This document shows positions 14,836 through 23,352 of a stretch of DNA of 39,270 bases, piece by piece; position 1 is the first letter of the stretch, and the number at the start of each line of letters is the position of its first letter. The notes beneath the pieces were generated by a model that saw nothing but the letters and a program-made list of their open reading frames with translations, had not been told where the DNA came from and searched no databases. The stretch covers positions 1 through 39,270 of IMG/VR virus record IMGVR_UViG_3300046455_000267. One strand, 5' to 3'. The DNA is from a virus. Position numbers and translations under genes: made by a program.

Positions 14836-16146
14836 TTAGGCCGATTCGATCACGACAGCGCGCTTGTAATAGCTGTTCGTCGCGGTCGGGATGATGTTCT
14901 GGTTCGCCGTGACGTCGGTCGGAACCGCGAAACCGCCGATCCAATACCACGATTGCGCGATGATCTGTTGCAGGCGGTCGAGCGGCTCGCGCGTGACCAT
15001 TGCAACGCCGTCGATCATTTCAATCAGCGCGTTGTCGTCGCCGATTTCGTTCTGCGTGATCGCCTCGTAATCGCCTTCGATCAGCGCGCCTTGACCGCAC
15101 ATGATGCCGCGGTGAACAGCGACCGAACCGAGCGTCTGTTGCGGTGCTTCGACGGTCGGGATGATGCGCAGGCCCATCAATTCCATGACCTGACCCGTCT
15201 GATACGCTTGCGAGCCGTACTGACCTTGATAGAGCAGCTTGAAGTCCGCATCCTTGAACAGACCCTTCAACTGCGCGTTGTCGGCGTAGAAGTTGTACAG
15301 GCCGCCGATCGTCGGCACGCGGTTGTTGCGCAGCACCGTCACGCCGGCGAGCAGGTCTTGCATCGTGAGCAGGTCGCCCGCGACGATTGCCGAGGTCGAG
15401 AGACGAGCGTTCGGACGCAGCACCGAAGCGGCGTTCGAGGCGATGACCGAGTTGCCGGCCGTCGCGTCGGCGACGGTCACGTTGCCCGAGAACGTCAGCG
15501 TGCCGCTCACGCCTTGCGGTGCGGTCGACACGTTCGAGCCGTCGACAGCGACGCCGGTCAGCGTGTAGCTGTTGCCGTTCGCGAAAACGACCGTCAGCGT
15601 GTTCGTGCCGGAGACCGGAACGAGAACACCGTTCACGCTCACGTACTGGAAGCCGCGCACGTCGTCGACAGCAACCGTTGCCGCCGGAGCGCCGAGAGTC
15701 GTGCGAACGCGGGTGTTGCCCGACAGGTATGCGCCGAACAGCTTGTTGCGCGCGAGGCGGTCGAGCGATTGCAGCGCTTGAACGCCGTTCACATGCGCGT
15801 TCTGAAGGAACTGCGACGCGATGCCGACGCGAGTCGTGACCATGTTCAGGTCCATCGTGTCGCCGTACATGTCGATACCGAGCGTGTACTGCTCGATCGT
15901 CCAACCGCTCGGCGTCAAGCCGTTGTCGAGGTTGGTGTTGCCGGCCGGGTTCAACGGAGCCGTAACGGGCGCCTTCAGGCCGCGGCGGGTCTTGGTGATC
16001 GTTTCACCGACCGCGTTCGCGAACTTCTCGCGATCGGCGACAGCGCGGTACGTGATTTGCGATTCGAGGCCCGATTGAAATTCGCGAGCCAGGAAACCTT
16101 GCTGAATCGCCGGTTGAAGAGCGGCGGGGAAATTGCTGATCGGCAT
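14836..16146 (-). CDS. Major capsid protein
   Basis: 436 residues. It follows the scaffold-like gene and resembles HK97-fold capsids: an N-arm (MPISNFPAALQPAIQQGFLAREFQSGL), LGIDMYGDTMDLNMVTTRVGIASQFL (helix region), RNKLFGAYLSG, and a C-terminal domain with VEAPQQTLGSVAVHRG, EALIEMIDG-AMVTREPLDR. Residues about 165-235 contain a Thr/Val/Gly-rich beta insertion (VVFANGNSYTLTGVAVDGS) that looks like a surface domain inserted in the fold. The ribosome site lies within the 16161-16192 hairpin area. Confidence 0.85.
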   Translation of the reverse strand: MPISNFPAALQPAIQQGFLAREFQSGLESQITYRAVADREKFANAVGETITKTRRGLKAPVTAPLNPAGNTNLDNGLTPSGWTIEQYTLGIDMYGDTMDLNMVTTRVGIASQFLQNAHVNGVQALQSLDRLARNKLFGAYLSGNTRVRTTLGAPAATVAVDDVRGFQYVSVNGVLVPVSGTNTLTVVFANGNSYTLTGVAVDGSNVSTAPQGVSGTLTFSGNVTVADATAGNSVIASNAASVLRPNARLSTSAIVAGDLLTMQDLLAGVTVLRNNRVPTIGGLYNFYADNAQLKGLFKDADFKLLYQGQYGSQAYQTGQVMELMGLRIIPTVEAPQQTLGSVAVHRGIMCGQGALIEGDYEAITQNEIGDDNALIEMIDGVAMVTREPLDRLQQIIAQSWYWIGGFAVPTDVTANQNIIPTATNSYYKRAVVIESA

Positions 16147-16160
16147 GTGTGATGCGTCCT

Positions 16161-16192
16161 TAAAAGCAAAAAGCCCGCACAGTGGCGGGCTT
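16161..16192 (-). terminator. Terminator-like hairpin before the major capsid gene
   Basis: AAGCCCGC (16171-16178) pairs with GCGGGCTT (16185-16192), with T-rich sequence after it on the minus strand. It lies between the scaffold and capsid genes, where readthrough would be needed unless a local promoter exists. Confidence 0.7.
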
Positions 16193-16226
16193 CGTTGGAT
16201 GGGTTACTGCTCGGTTTCGGGCGGGT

Positions 16227-16826
16227 TTAGCGCGACGCCTTCAGGTACGCCGCTTTCTGTGCCTCGTAATCCTTCGCGTCTGCGGTGCGAACATCGACCG
16301 GCTTCGGGTCGCCGGCAGGCGGCGTCTTGCTCGTGCTCGACGTGCTCACTGCGGCGAAGAGGTACGGTTTCGCTTTCTTCGCGGCGTCGAACAGTTCGTC
16401 GGCGCCGATGAGGTCGCCTTTCTCGTCGAGCTTCACGCCGGCGAGGTCGAGCACCTTCAGCGCGTCGTTCACGTCGACGACGCCGTGCTTTGCCGCGACC
16501 GCTTTCAATTCGGCGCGCAGCACGCGATCGTTCGCGGCTTGTTCGGCGGCGGTGAGCGCGTCTTTGCTGCCGGTTTCGAGTTCCGCGACCTTCGCTTTGA
16601 GCGTCGAGAGTTCGGTGTCGCGTTCGCTGATCTTCAGCCTCCACGACTTGTTTTCTTCGCGCAGTTCGCTCACGTACTCGCGGGAAAAAGACTCTTTCGG
16701 CGCTTGTCGGTTGTCCGGTGCGTTGCCGCCAGCGTCATCGCCATCGGCGCCGAGGCGGAACGTTGCGGAGAAGCCGAGCAGGAAGGAAAGGAGATTCGAG
16801 ATTCGCATGTGTGTGGATTCGGGCAT
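16227..16826 (-). CDS. Capsid scaffold-like coiled-coil protein
   Basis: 199 residues between portal and capsid. Residues about 48-120 form a charged coiled coil (SREYVSELREENKSWRLKISERDTELSTLKAKVAELE), followed by helical DDALKVLDLAGVKLDEKG and a PPAGDPKPVDV linker, typical of scaffolds. No serine-protease motif is visible, so capsid maturation here may not need a scaffold-fused protease. A hydrophobic patch lies near the N-terminus (SNLLSFLLGF). ATG 16826 has AGGG upstream; an alternative ATG at 16808 lacks a ribosome site. Confidence 0.75.
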   Translation of the reverse strand: MPESTHMRISNLLSFLLGFSATFRLGADGDDAGGNAPDNRQAPKESFSREYVSELREENKSWRLKISERDTELSTLKAKVAELETGSKDALTAAEQAANDRVLRAELKAVAAKHGVVDVNDALKVLDLAGVKLDEKGDLIGADELFDAAKKAKPYLFAAVSTSSTSKTPPAGDPKPVDVRTADAKDYEAQKAAYLKASR

Positions 16827-16840
16827 CTGCCCGCCCTAAA

Positions 16841-16867
16841 AATGAAAAAAGCCCGCATCGAGCGGGC
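16841..16867 (-). terminator. Terminator-like hairpin between portal and scaffold genes
   Basis: GCCCGC (16851-16856) pairs with GCGGGC (16862-16867); the minus-strand continuation is TTTTTTCATT. Same stem as the hairpins at 2371, 10900 and 16173. Confidence 0.7.
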
Positions 16868-16893
16868 CGTTCGGTGTTGCGCATCGAGCGCGA

Positions 16894-18372
16894 TCAGTTG
16901 CCGGTGTTATCCGGCACTGGTTTCAGTGCAACCGCCTTCGCGACCTCGCGAGCGTCCGCATCAGCGGTTTCGCCCTTGATCCGCGCGAGTTCGGCGGGAA
17001 CGTCTTCGACGTCGTATTGCTCGGCGATCGATTCCGTTGCGGTTTGCTTCGAGAGCAAGCCGCCCGACGTCAGTGCGCCGAGCGTCGTCGCTTCGTTGGT
17101 CTTATCTGCCCAGGTCGGGGCATACCATGCCGGCCATTTCAGCGCGAACGGCTTGTCGGTCTGGATGGCGGGAATCTTCTCGCCTTCGGAGTTGACCAAC
17201 GCGGCTTTCTGCGACGCCTTCGCGATCATGCGATAGAGTTGCAGCAAGCCCTTTTCGCCGTATGAAATGCGCAGCTTGTCGGCGAGCCAGATAAGCGCCT
17301 GATTCATGAGTTCCATCGCGCGACCCGACTGCGCTGCGGCGATCTTGTCGGCGTCGGCCTTGTTGCCGTGAATCGATTCGAGCGCAACCTGTCGCGCGAG
17401 ACGCACGTATTCGAGCAGCGCGTTCGTGCCGTCACCGCTCATTTCGAGCAACTTCGCGTCGCCGTCAGCGCCGACCGTGATCGCGTTGCCGGCGCCCTTG
17501 ACGAGCGAGCCGCCTTGACCGGTTGCCGGCTCTTTAATCATCAGCGTCGGGTCGCTCGCGTACTTCAGCGCGCGCCCGCCTTGCGAGAGCAGGTAATCGA
17601 GTTCGATGTTCGTGTCGATCGCCTTCGAGAACGTGCATTTGCCGTCGATGTCGTCGCCGCCTGGCAGGTTGCGAATCCAGACGATAGGCACGAAGCCGAG
17701 CGAGTGCGAGACCGAGCGCGAGGCGTCGCGCGTCATCGTTTCCGGTTCGTTGCCCTTTGCGACTGGCATCGGCTCGAACCATGATTCGGCGCTTTGGTCC
17801 CACTCGCGCCGAAACCAGAAGTCTTTCGCGAGGTCGTCGTCGCCGATCGGATAGCCGAGCGCCTTCAGTGCGCGGCCCTTCGTCTTGTAGAGTTCGACGA
17901 CTTTCGCGAGCGAGTCGGGCGCGTCGTCTTGCCACACCGGCGTGAGGTATTGCGTGTTGAGCGCGTCGAAGAACAGCCGATTTTTCAGCACGCGCATCAG
18001 CACCGCGACCGAGCCGACCGCGCCGCGCGTCGCCGCGTCGATCATGGTCTCGTTCAGGTGACAATCCTTCGCGATCGCTTCGAGCGCTTCGGCCGCGTCG
18101 GGGTTCTCGCTCGTGACCTTCGGAAAGTGTTCTTCGGAGAACAGCAGGCCGACAGAATCATCGACGACCGACGAGCAGAGCGCGTAACGCACTGACGGTC
18201 GGCGATCGCGCAGCGGAATGTACTCTTCGGCGTCGTTCTTCTCGGTGTGAAACGAGTAGGGCAGCACGTCGTATTGCGTGCCGTCGAGAATCGCCGTCAG
18301 GCATCCGATCAGGTGCGCTCGATCGGGCAAATCTTTATCTTTCGTGTGCCGCTCTTTGAGGGTTTGCCACAT
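16894..18372 (-). CDS. Portal protein
   Basis: 492 residues. It follows terminase and fits phage portals of the SPP1 gp6 type: an N-terminal helical region with YIPLRDRRPSVRYALCSSVVDDSVGLLFSE, wing beta regions, GFVPIVWIRNLPGGDDIDGKC, and a stem/crown helical end with ALLEYVRLARQVALESIHG and QSGRAMELMNQALIWLADKLRISYGEKG. It forms the 12-mer DNA gate of the capsid. The start overlaps the stop of the small upstream gene by one base. Confidence 0.85.
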   Translation of the reverse strand: MWQTLKERHTKDKDLPDRAHLIGCLTAILDGTQYDVLPYSFHTEKNDAEEYIPLRDRRPSVRYALCSSVVDDSVGLLFSEEHFPKVTSENPDAAEALEAIAKDCHLNETMIDAATRGAVGSVAVLMRVLKNRLFFDALNTQYLTPVWQDDAPDSLAKVVELYKTKGRALKALGYPIGDDDLAKDFWFRREWDQSAESWFEPMPVAKGNEPETMTRDASRSVSHSLGFVPIVWIRNLPGGDDIDGKCTFSKAIDTNIELDYLLSQGGRALKYASDPTLMIKEPATGQGGSLVKGAGNAITVGADGDAKLLEMSGDGTNALLEYVRLARQVALESIHGNKADADKIAAAQSGRAMELMNQALIWLADKLRISYGEKGLLQLYRMIAKASQKAALVNSEGEKIPAIQTDKPFALKWPAWYAPTWADKTNEATTLGALTSGGLLSKQTATESIAEQYDVEDVPAELARIKGETADADAREVAKAVALKPVPDNTGN

Positions 18373-18551
18373 CAGTGAATCCGGTATTGTGTGAGATGGG
18401 TCGAGCCGATCACGCCATCAGGAACGCGCGTCATGACTGCGGAAACCGTGTCGAAGCCCGTTTGCTCGAACACCGCTTCGAACAGCCGCGGCTCATGTTC
18501 CGGTTCGTAATGCTCCATTTGAAGCAACGTCGAATAGGTCTTGATTTTCAT
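18372..18551 (-). CDS. 59-residue protein between methyltransferase and portal
   Basis: MKIKTYSTLLQMEHYEPEHEPRLF... from ATG 18551 with GAGG six bases upstream; the longer frame to 18674 is a shadow of the methyltransferase. The first 59 bases overlap the methyltransferase C-terminus in another frame. It ends one base into the portal start (TGATG). Acidic, helical, unrecognised; coupling to the portal suggests a head-assembly role. Confidence 0.65.
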   Translation of the reverse strand: MKIKTYSTLLQMEHYEPEHEPRLFEAVFEQTGFDTVSAVMTRVPDGVIGSTHLTQYRIH

Positions 18552-19299
18552 GTGCCGCCTCGATGCGCTTGCGCGCGATGTCGAAATAACCGGGATCGCG
18601 CTCGATGCCGATGAACTTGCGGCCGGTGTTGGCGCATGCGACGCCAGTCGTGCCGGAACCCATGCAGTTATCAAGCACCGTGTCGCCTTCGTTCGTGTAC
18701 GTGCGAATGAGGTATTCCATCAGCGCGACCGGCTTTTGTGTCGGGTGAACCGTTCGCGACTCACTCGCAACGCTCAGGATTGAATGCGGGTATCCATCAA
18801 ACTCCTGCAGCACGTCACGATCAGAGGGGCGGGCGCCCTGAACGGCGTCCGAACTGCCGCCTTTCTTTCGGATGGTCGGCGCCTCTTTGCGTCGAAGCCC
18901 TTGCGGGTTGTATGTCATTCTGCGAACGCCTAGCAGCGACGCATGGCCCATTGGAGCGCCCGAGAATACGCAAACATCCTCGTGCTTTTTCATCGGCTTG
19001 TTCTTCGCGTGAACATGACCGGTAGCGCGCGTCTTTTCCCACACGAGGCAATACTTGAACATTTCCATGTTCGACGCGATCAGCGCCGTCGTGAACGGCT
19101 GGCTCGCGGTAAGCACAATCGCCGCGTTCGGCTTCGCAATGCGCCGGTATTGCGTCCAAAGTGCATCGAACGGAATCACCGAATCCCACTTGCAAGCCGT
19201 CGTGCCGTAAGGCAAATCGCACAGGATCAAATCGACCGACGCCGGCGCGAGCGTTTCCATCACCTGAAGGCAATCGCCCAGGCGCAAGTCATGAGTCAT
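18493..19299 (-). CDS. Beta-class DNA methyltransferase (N6-adenine or N4-cytosine)
   Basis: 268 residues. Motif IV DLPYG (residues 28-32) precedes motif I NCMGSGTTG (211-219), the beta-class order. HPTQKPVALMEYLI (185-198) is the conserved approach to motif I, and the C-terminus carries GIERDPGYFDIARKRI. The region at about 95-170 is the probable target-recognition domain. It sits inside the packaging operon, 3 bases before large terminase, with no restriction partner nearby. It probably modifies phage DNA against host restriction or affects packaging; target site unknown. Confidence 0.9.
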   Translation of the reverse strand: MTHDLRLGDCLQVMETLAPASVDLILCDLPYGTTACKWDSVIPFDALWTQYRRIAKPNAAIVLTASQPFTTALIASNMEMFKYCLVWEKTRATGHVHAKNKPMKKHEDVCVFSGAPMGHASLLGVRRMTYNPQGLRRKEAPTIRKKGGSSDAVQGARPSDRDVLQEFDGYPHSILSVASESRTVHPTQKPVALMEYLIRTYTNEGDTVLDNCMGSGTTGVACANTGRKFIGIERDPGYFDIARKRIEAAHENQDLFDVASNGALRTGT

Positions 19300-19302
19300 G
19301 TT

Positions 19303-20625
19303 TTATCGGTTCATGTGCTCGGATTGATGGCGTTGCGCCGGTATCCAAACGTGTTTTGTCCACAGGTAGTAACCGACCGAATCAGGCATGTGATCCGCGC
19401 CGCTCTTCTTCTCGGGCTGCCCGGTGTTCGGGTCATACACAAGCTGCTCGAAGCACTGGATGACGTTCTCGCACGACGGGTCGACGAAATAGCGCCGCAC
19501 GCGGTTCGCGTTGAGCAGCCAGCCGTTCACGTAGTTGATGCGGTCGCGAATGAGCGGGTGCGCGTTCATGTGAATGACGCGGAATCCCTTTTCGCGCAGA
19601 ATCGAAATGTCCGTCTTTCCCTGCGCGCTCGTTTTCTGCTGCGTGCCGGCCGGGTCGGGATAGATCGTGATGTGCGAGAGGTCCGGCTTATCCGGGTCGA
19701 ACGATGGGCGCCCGTAGCGCGCCGCAATCTTGTCCGCGAGGTCGTGCGTGTTGCTCGTCATCTCCGTGAACTCGCCGACGCACCAGATTTCGCCGTTCGG
19801 CTGCTCCTGGTGAACGCTCGCGCTCATCGGGTTGACGTTAAAGTCCATGCCGATGTGAAGCGGCAGCGCCGGGTTATACGGGCATGGCTTCACGCTCTGC
19901 GCGCGGTCGAAGCACAGATAGACCGTGCCTTGCGTCAGGTTGACGAACTCGCCGCGCAGATACGCCGCGATCAACTGCGGCGGGTATGAGTCCATCAAGC
20001 CCTGAATGTAGTCATCGGGCAGGAACGGATTCGAGGCGGTCGCAGCTTGCAGCATGCGATAGCCGTTCTTCGGGTCTTTTTTCCACGTCTTATACGTGAA
20101 CTTGAACCCTTCCGGCGTCGTGTACGCGCTGACGCGGTTCAGCATCTTTTTCCACTTGCCGTCCGCCTGCTTCACGCGCACGCGCTGACGATTCCGCGCG
20201 ATGATCTTTTGCCAGGCGAGGCGGGCTTTGTCTTCGGGCAGCACATCGAGTTCGTCGACGTGCGCGCGGTAGCTCTCATATCCGACGATCCGCGCCGGGT
20301 TTTCGAGCGTGCGCAACACGAAGTCGCCGATACCGCTCGACGACGTGTAAATGATGTTCTCGGTCTTGTTGTATTTGTACCGAACGCCGATTTCGGAGAG
20401 TTTTTCCTCCATTCGCGGCGCCATGATGAGGCGTATCAAGTCGTATGTCGGTTCGTACAGCGCGACCATCGCCGTCGACGAGTGCATGGCGTCGCGCACC
20501 GCGCAGTTCGCCATCGTTTCCGACTTGCCAGTGCCGAAGCCCGCGACGAAGGCGCAATACTTTTCCTCCATCATGAAAAACTCAGACTGCGGCGCGGTCA
20601 TGACGAGATTAAGCCTCTTCGTCAT
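19303..20625 (-). CDS. terL: Terminase large subunit (packaging ATPase/nuclease)
   Basis: 440 residues from ATG 20625; the following KRLNLVMTAPQ is conserved in related terminases. A start at 20601 is also possible. Walker A GFGTGKS lies at about 29-35 and the Walker B-like VDELD at 123-127. The nuclease domain has D261 (MDFNVNP), D324 (YPDPAGT) and a late D-H-M-P-D-SVGYYLW at 411-421, giving the three acidic positions of the RNase-H-like fold. It cuts concatemers and drives DNA into the portal. It overlaps the small subunit by 17 bases. Confidence 0.92.
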   Translation of the reverse strand: MTKRLNLVMTAPQSEFFMMEEKYCAFVAGFGTGKSETMANCAVRDAMHSSTAMVALYEPTYDLIRLIMAPRMEEKLSEIGVRYKYNKTENIIYTSSSGIGDFVLRTLENPARIVGYESYRAHVDELDVLPEDKARLAWQKIIARNRQRVRVKQADGKWKKMLNRVSAYTTPEGFKFTYKTWKKDPKNGYRMLQAATASNPFLPDDYIQGLMDSYPPQLIAAYLRGEFVNLTQGTVYLCFDRAQSVKPCPYNPALPLHIGMDFNVNPMSASVHQEQPNGEIWCVGEFTEMTSNTHDLADKIAARYGRPSFDPDKPDLSHITIYPDPAGTQQKTSAQGKTDISILREKGFRVIHMNAHPLIRDRINYVNGWLLNANRVRRYFVDPSCENVIQCFEQLVYDPNTGQPEKKSGADHMPDSVGYYLWTKHVWIPAQRHQSEHMNR

Positions 20626-21178
20626 TGCCTTCGTCCCGGTACAGGTGCACGTTCTCAGCCGTGACGACGTGAACGGCAATCTCCGTCACCGGCGAGTCGT
20701 CGGCGTCAGGGTTCTCGCGCGCGAGCTTCGCCAGTTCTGCGCGCGTGCGTTCGAGCGATTCCACGCGCCGCGCGATGCGCTCGACGTGCTCGCCGTAGTC
20801 GACGCGCTTGCGCACCGTTTCATCGCCTGGGCCGAACTCGGACGCCTCGCGATCGTGACGCTGCACGACTTCGAGGCCGTCGACGTCGCTCTCGAACGCC
20901 TTCGCTTCAGCATCGAGCGCGCGGCGCATGCGGAACCGCAGCAGCGTTATTTCCGCGTCAAGCGTGCCGATGCGCGCCGTCACCGCGTCGAAGTCGCCTT
21001 TTTCCTCGTCGGTCAGGAACTTCCCGTAAATGCCATGTTTCGTGGCGTGTTGGTTCTGCTTGGGCGCCCCGTCCGATGCGCCGCCGTGAATGCGGCAGAC
21101 GGTTTTACCTGGGACCGCCTTCGCTTGGCACTGCGCGCCAGTGGAGCGCGCGAACGCCTTGCATTGCGCGCGCTTCAT
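20609..21178 (-). CDS. terS: Terminase small subunit
   Basis: 189 residues from ATG 21178, chosen because AGGAG sits 7 bases upstream; longer frames run through the divergent promoter. The N-terminus has C-x11-C-x10-C-RIHGGASDGAPKQNQHATKHG, the Cys/HGG-x-G-P pattern typical of small terminases. The rest is helical (DEEKGDFDAVTARIGTLDAEITLLRFRMRR and a later coiled coil), consistent with ring formation and DNA recognition. It is the first gene of the late operon. Confidence 0.8.
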   Translation of the reverse strand: MKRAQCKAFARSTGAQCQAKAVPGKTVCRIHGGASDGAPKQNQHATKHGIYGKFLTDEEKGDFDAVTARIGTLDAEITLLRFRMRRALDAEAKAFESDVDGLEVVQRHDREASEFGPGDETVRKRVDYGEHVERIARRVESLERTRAELAKLARENPDADDSPVTEIAVHVVTAENVHLYRDEGNDEEA

Positions 21179-21189
21179 TGAATCTCCTG

Positions 21190-21218
21190 TTGACATATGC
21201 TCTCGTTCGGGTAGTATT
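21190..21218 (+). promoter_or_regulatory. Sigma70-type early promoter with palindrome
   Basis: TTGACA (21190-21195), 16-bp spacer, TAGTAT (21212-21217). TTCGGGT (21206-21212) and ACCCGAA (21232-21238) form a perfect 7-bp inverted repeat over the start site. On the minus strand 21202-21215 reads ACTACC-CGAA-CGAG, the element shared with four other promoters. The same 70 bp must contain the late operon's promoter in the other direction; no good sigma70 match is visible there. Confidence 0.7.
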
Positions 21219-21251
21219 TCAGCACAGCACAACCCGAAAGAGAGGATACGA

Positions 21252-21596
21252 ATGAAACCGTTTGATTTGGAGCGCGCCAAAGCAGGCGCAAAGTTGGCGA
21301 CGCGCAACGGGCGGGGCGCCCGATTCATCGCGCACGAACCCGGATGCGCATACGACCATCGCGTGCTCGCGCTTATCGATGGCGACACCGCTGTTTCGGC
21401 GTTCACGGAGGGCGGCGCCTACTTCACCGACACCGAGACGAATGCCGATCTTTTCATCTCACCCGAAACCCGCACGCTGTACGTCAACCTCTTTCCGGGC
21501 GGTCACGCCGACTGGTTCGACACCGAAGCCGAAGCCCGCGCCGGTCTCAACGCCCGCGCGCTGAAAATCGCCGTGCCGGTCACCTTCGAGGTCTGA
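21252..21596 (+). CDS. Conserved small early phage protein
   Basis: 114 residues from ATG 21252 (AGAGGATACGA upstream). The pattern KPFDLERAKAGAKLATRNG-ARFIAHEP, then VLALIDGD, a FTEGGAYF-DTETNADLFISPETRTLYVNLFPG is a recurring phage accessory family known to me only as hypothetical. First gene under the 21190 promoter. Function unknown. Confidence 0.75.
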   Translation: MKPFDLERAKAGAKLATRNGRGARFIAHEPGCAYDHRVLALIDGDTAVSAFTEGGAYFTDTETNADLFISPETRTLYVNLFPGGHADWFDTEAEARAGLNARALKIAVPVTFEV

Positions 21597-21597
21597 C

Positions 21598-21747
21598 GTG
21601 CCCTATGTGAAGTGGTGGATTTACCGGGGCGCCGCGCTTGTCGCGACGCTGATGCAAACGACCGAGAGCGGGGCGCTTGAACTCGCCGCGCTGATGACGC
21701 AGATTCCGAGCGGTCAACTGATCGCGCAGACTAGGGAGCGGAAATGA
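21598..21747 (+). CDS. 49-residue hypothetical protein
   Basis: GTG at 21598 after GAGG (6 bases), one base past the previous stop. The product MPYVKWWIYRGAALVATLMQ... is partly hydrophobic at its N-terminus and ends in TRERK. It overlaps the next ATG by 4 bases (ATGA), which supports translation. Unrecognised. Confidence 0.55.
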   Translation: MPYVKWWIYRGAALVATLMQTTESGALELAALMTQIPSGQLIAQTRERK

Positions 21748-22013
21748 CAGACAACAAACGCGCGGCAGACGATGCGGAGCGGGAAAAATTCAATGCTTGG
21801 TTCAAAAGCGAACACACCCGCATGGCGGTGAGTCCGTCTTTCGCTTGCAAGGCGTGGGCGCGTGCGGCATGGCAAGCCGCGCTGTCGTCCCGTGCCGATG
21901 GCGGCAAGGATTCGAGCGATGCGCGGGATGCGGAGCGGTATAGGTGGCTCGTTGTTCGCGGCCAAGTCAATAGCTCCAAGATCGACGCCGCCATTGCCAA
22001 GGAGAAGAAATGA
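21744..22013 (+). CDS. Small phage protein (DAERYRWL type)
   Basis: 89 residues. Acidic/basic helix at the start (DNKRAADDAEREKFNAWF), a Trp-rich middle (ACKAWARAAWQAAL), then DAERYRWLVVRGQ, a motif common in small early phage proteins of unknown role. Overlaps both neighbours by 4 bases. Confidence 0.7.
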   Translation: MTDNKRAADDAEREKFNAWFKSEHTRMAVSPSFACKAWARAAWQAALSSRADGGKDSSDARDAERYRWLVVRGQVNSSKIDAAIAKEKK

Positions 22014-23089
22014 CAAAAGATCAAATACGCACAATTTTCATGCAGCGTGGCTTCACGATCAAAGAAGGTCAAGATGACCTCAAGGATTACGTGTATGAAG
22101 CCGCAAACGACTTGATCCGCGCGCGAGACGAGGAAGCCCGCGCCCTTCTAGCCGATGGTGGCAAGGGTGAGGCGCAACCGATCGACATTCTGCTTGATCG
22201 GCTTAAAAGCGGAGGCGATTACACGACGCCACTCACCACCCCGCAAGCCGAGTGCGCACCGCGTGAGGCGCAGCCGGAGCCGGAAAGCGCTTGCAATCCC
22301 GCCGACATTTGCGCCGGTTGCCGATGCGAGTACAGCCAATCCGCCGCCCCTACGCCTGAGCGTGCGGACGCCGAAACAGCGGTGGCGTGGCAGCCAATTG
22401 AAACAGCGCCGAAAGATGGGCGCATGTTCTTGGGGTGGGTGAACGCTGTTCAATATGGCGAATCGGACGAAGGGCGTCAATTCGAGGCGGACGTATCCGA
22501 TCACGATTTCTGTCAATGGCGCGATCATGGCGGTTACTTCGAAAACATGATGGGCCGAGTCGGAGACGCATCGCACATCACGCACTGGATGCCGCTACCG
22601 GCCGCCCCTAGCACAGCAGCAGGCGCGAGTGAGCGTGCGGACGCCGACACAGCGGGGGCGTGGACTTACGATCAGGTCGTAATGCTTTGCGAAACTGATG
22701 GGGTGCCTCTTCCCGTCGATTTTATCGAATGGGTCGCAGAGAAAATGACCAGAGCAGCAAACGAAGCGTTTATTGCAGCAGGCGCGAGTCAGGAGCGTGC
22801 GGACGCCGGGAAGGATGCGGCGCTGACGGATGAGCAGATTCGGGACATATGGTTGCGTGAGACAGGTTTCGACGAACAAGCGGCACCTTTCGCGATTCTC
22901 GAATTCGCCCGCGCAATCCTAGCCGCGAACAAGGAGACGCCTGAGCGTGCCGAGCCGCGTGCGCTGACGGATGAGCGAGCAAAGGAAATCGCGCAACAGG
23001 TTCACGCAGAATGCTCGCGGATTCCGGGTGCGACGTTCTATAACGCGGCGATGAGCGCCATCGAGCAGGCAGTGAAGGAGCGCAAATGA
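22010..23089 (+). CDS. Mosaic early protein with DUF551-like module
   Basis: 359 residues made of separate modules. Residues 1-60 are a helical unit. Residues about 124-205 match the DUF551 pattern (AWQPIETAPKDGRMFLGW ... ITHWMPLPAAP). Two or three further helical units begin with a LTDEQIRDIW or LTDERAKEIA motif. They are joined by near-identical linkers (PERADAETAVAW, SERADADTAGAW, QERADAGKDAAL, PERAEPRAL). A Cys cluster (ICAGCRCEY) lies near 103. The repeated linkers look like recombination joints that fused formerly separate small genes. No activity can be assigned. Confidence 0.7.
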   Translation: MTKDQIRTIFMQRGFTIKEGQDDLKDYVYEAANDLIRARDEEARALLADGGKGEAQPIDILLDRLKSGGDYTTPLTTPQAECAPREAQPEPESACNPADICAGCRCEYSQSAAPTPERADAETAVAWQPIETAPKDGRMFLGWVNAVQYGESDEGRQFEADVSDHDFCQWRDHGGYFENMMGRVGDASHITHWMPLPAAPSTAAGASERADADTAGAWTYDQVVMLCETDGVPLPVDFIEWVAEKMTRAANEAFIAAGASQERADAGKDAALTDEQIRDIWLRETGFDEQAAPFAILEFARAILAANKETPERAEPRALTDERAKEIAQQVHAECSRIPGATFYNAAMSAIEQAVKERK

Positions 23090-23352
23090 GCAAGCCGCAT
23101 AACCACTACTTCAAGCCGTGCCCGTTCGAGTCGATCGACGTCTATCGCGTGCTCGACCTGTTCGCTGTGACCGATCCGTGCCTGCAACACGCGACGAAAA
23201 AGCTGCTCGTCGCCGGCGGTCGCGGTCACAAGGGCATCGAGCGCGACGTTCAAGACGTGATTGACTCGCTCGAACGCTGGAAGGCGATGCGCCTCGAAGA
23301 AACCGCCGCAATATGCGCAGAGCACGAGCGCCTAGACGCTCGCGACCTCTAA
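23086..23352 (+). CDS. Small conserved phage protein
   Basis: 88 residues: FESIDVYRVLDLFAVTDPCLQHATKKLLVAGGRGHKGIERDVQDVIDSLERW. The block from YRVLDLF to the GRG-x-K and IDSLERW segments is a recurring early phage family of unknown function. Overlaps the upstream stop by 4 bases. Confidence 0.7.
   Translation: MSKPHNHYFKPCPFESIDVYRVLDLFAVTDPCLQHATKKLLVAGGRGHKGIERDVQDVIDSLERWKAMRLEETAAICAEHERLDARDL

Noticed and set aside
14524-16152. A 542-codon plus-strand open frame opposite the capsid gene
   Set aside because: Same GC-driven shadow effect; the minus-strand capsid frame is clearly protein-like.
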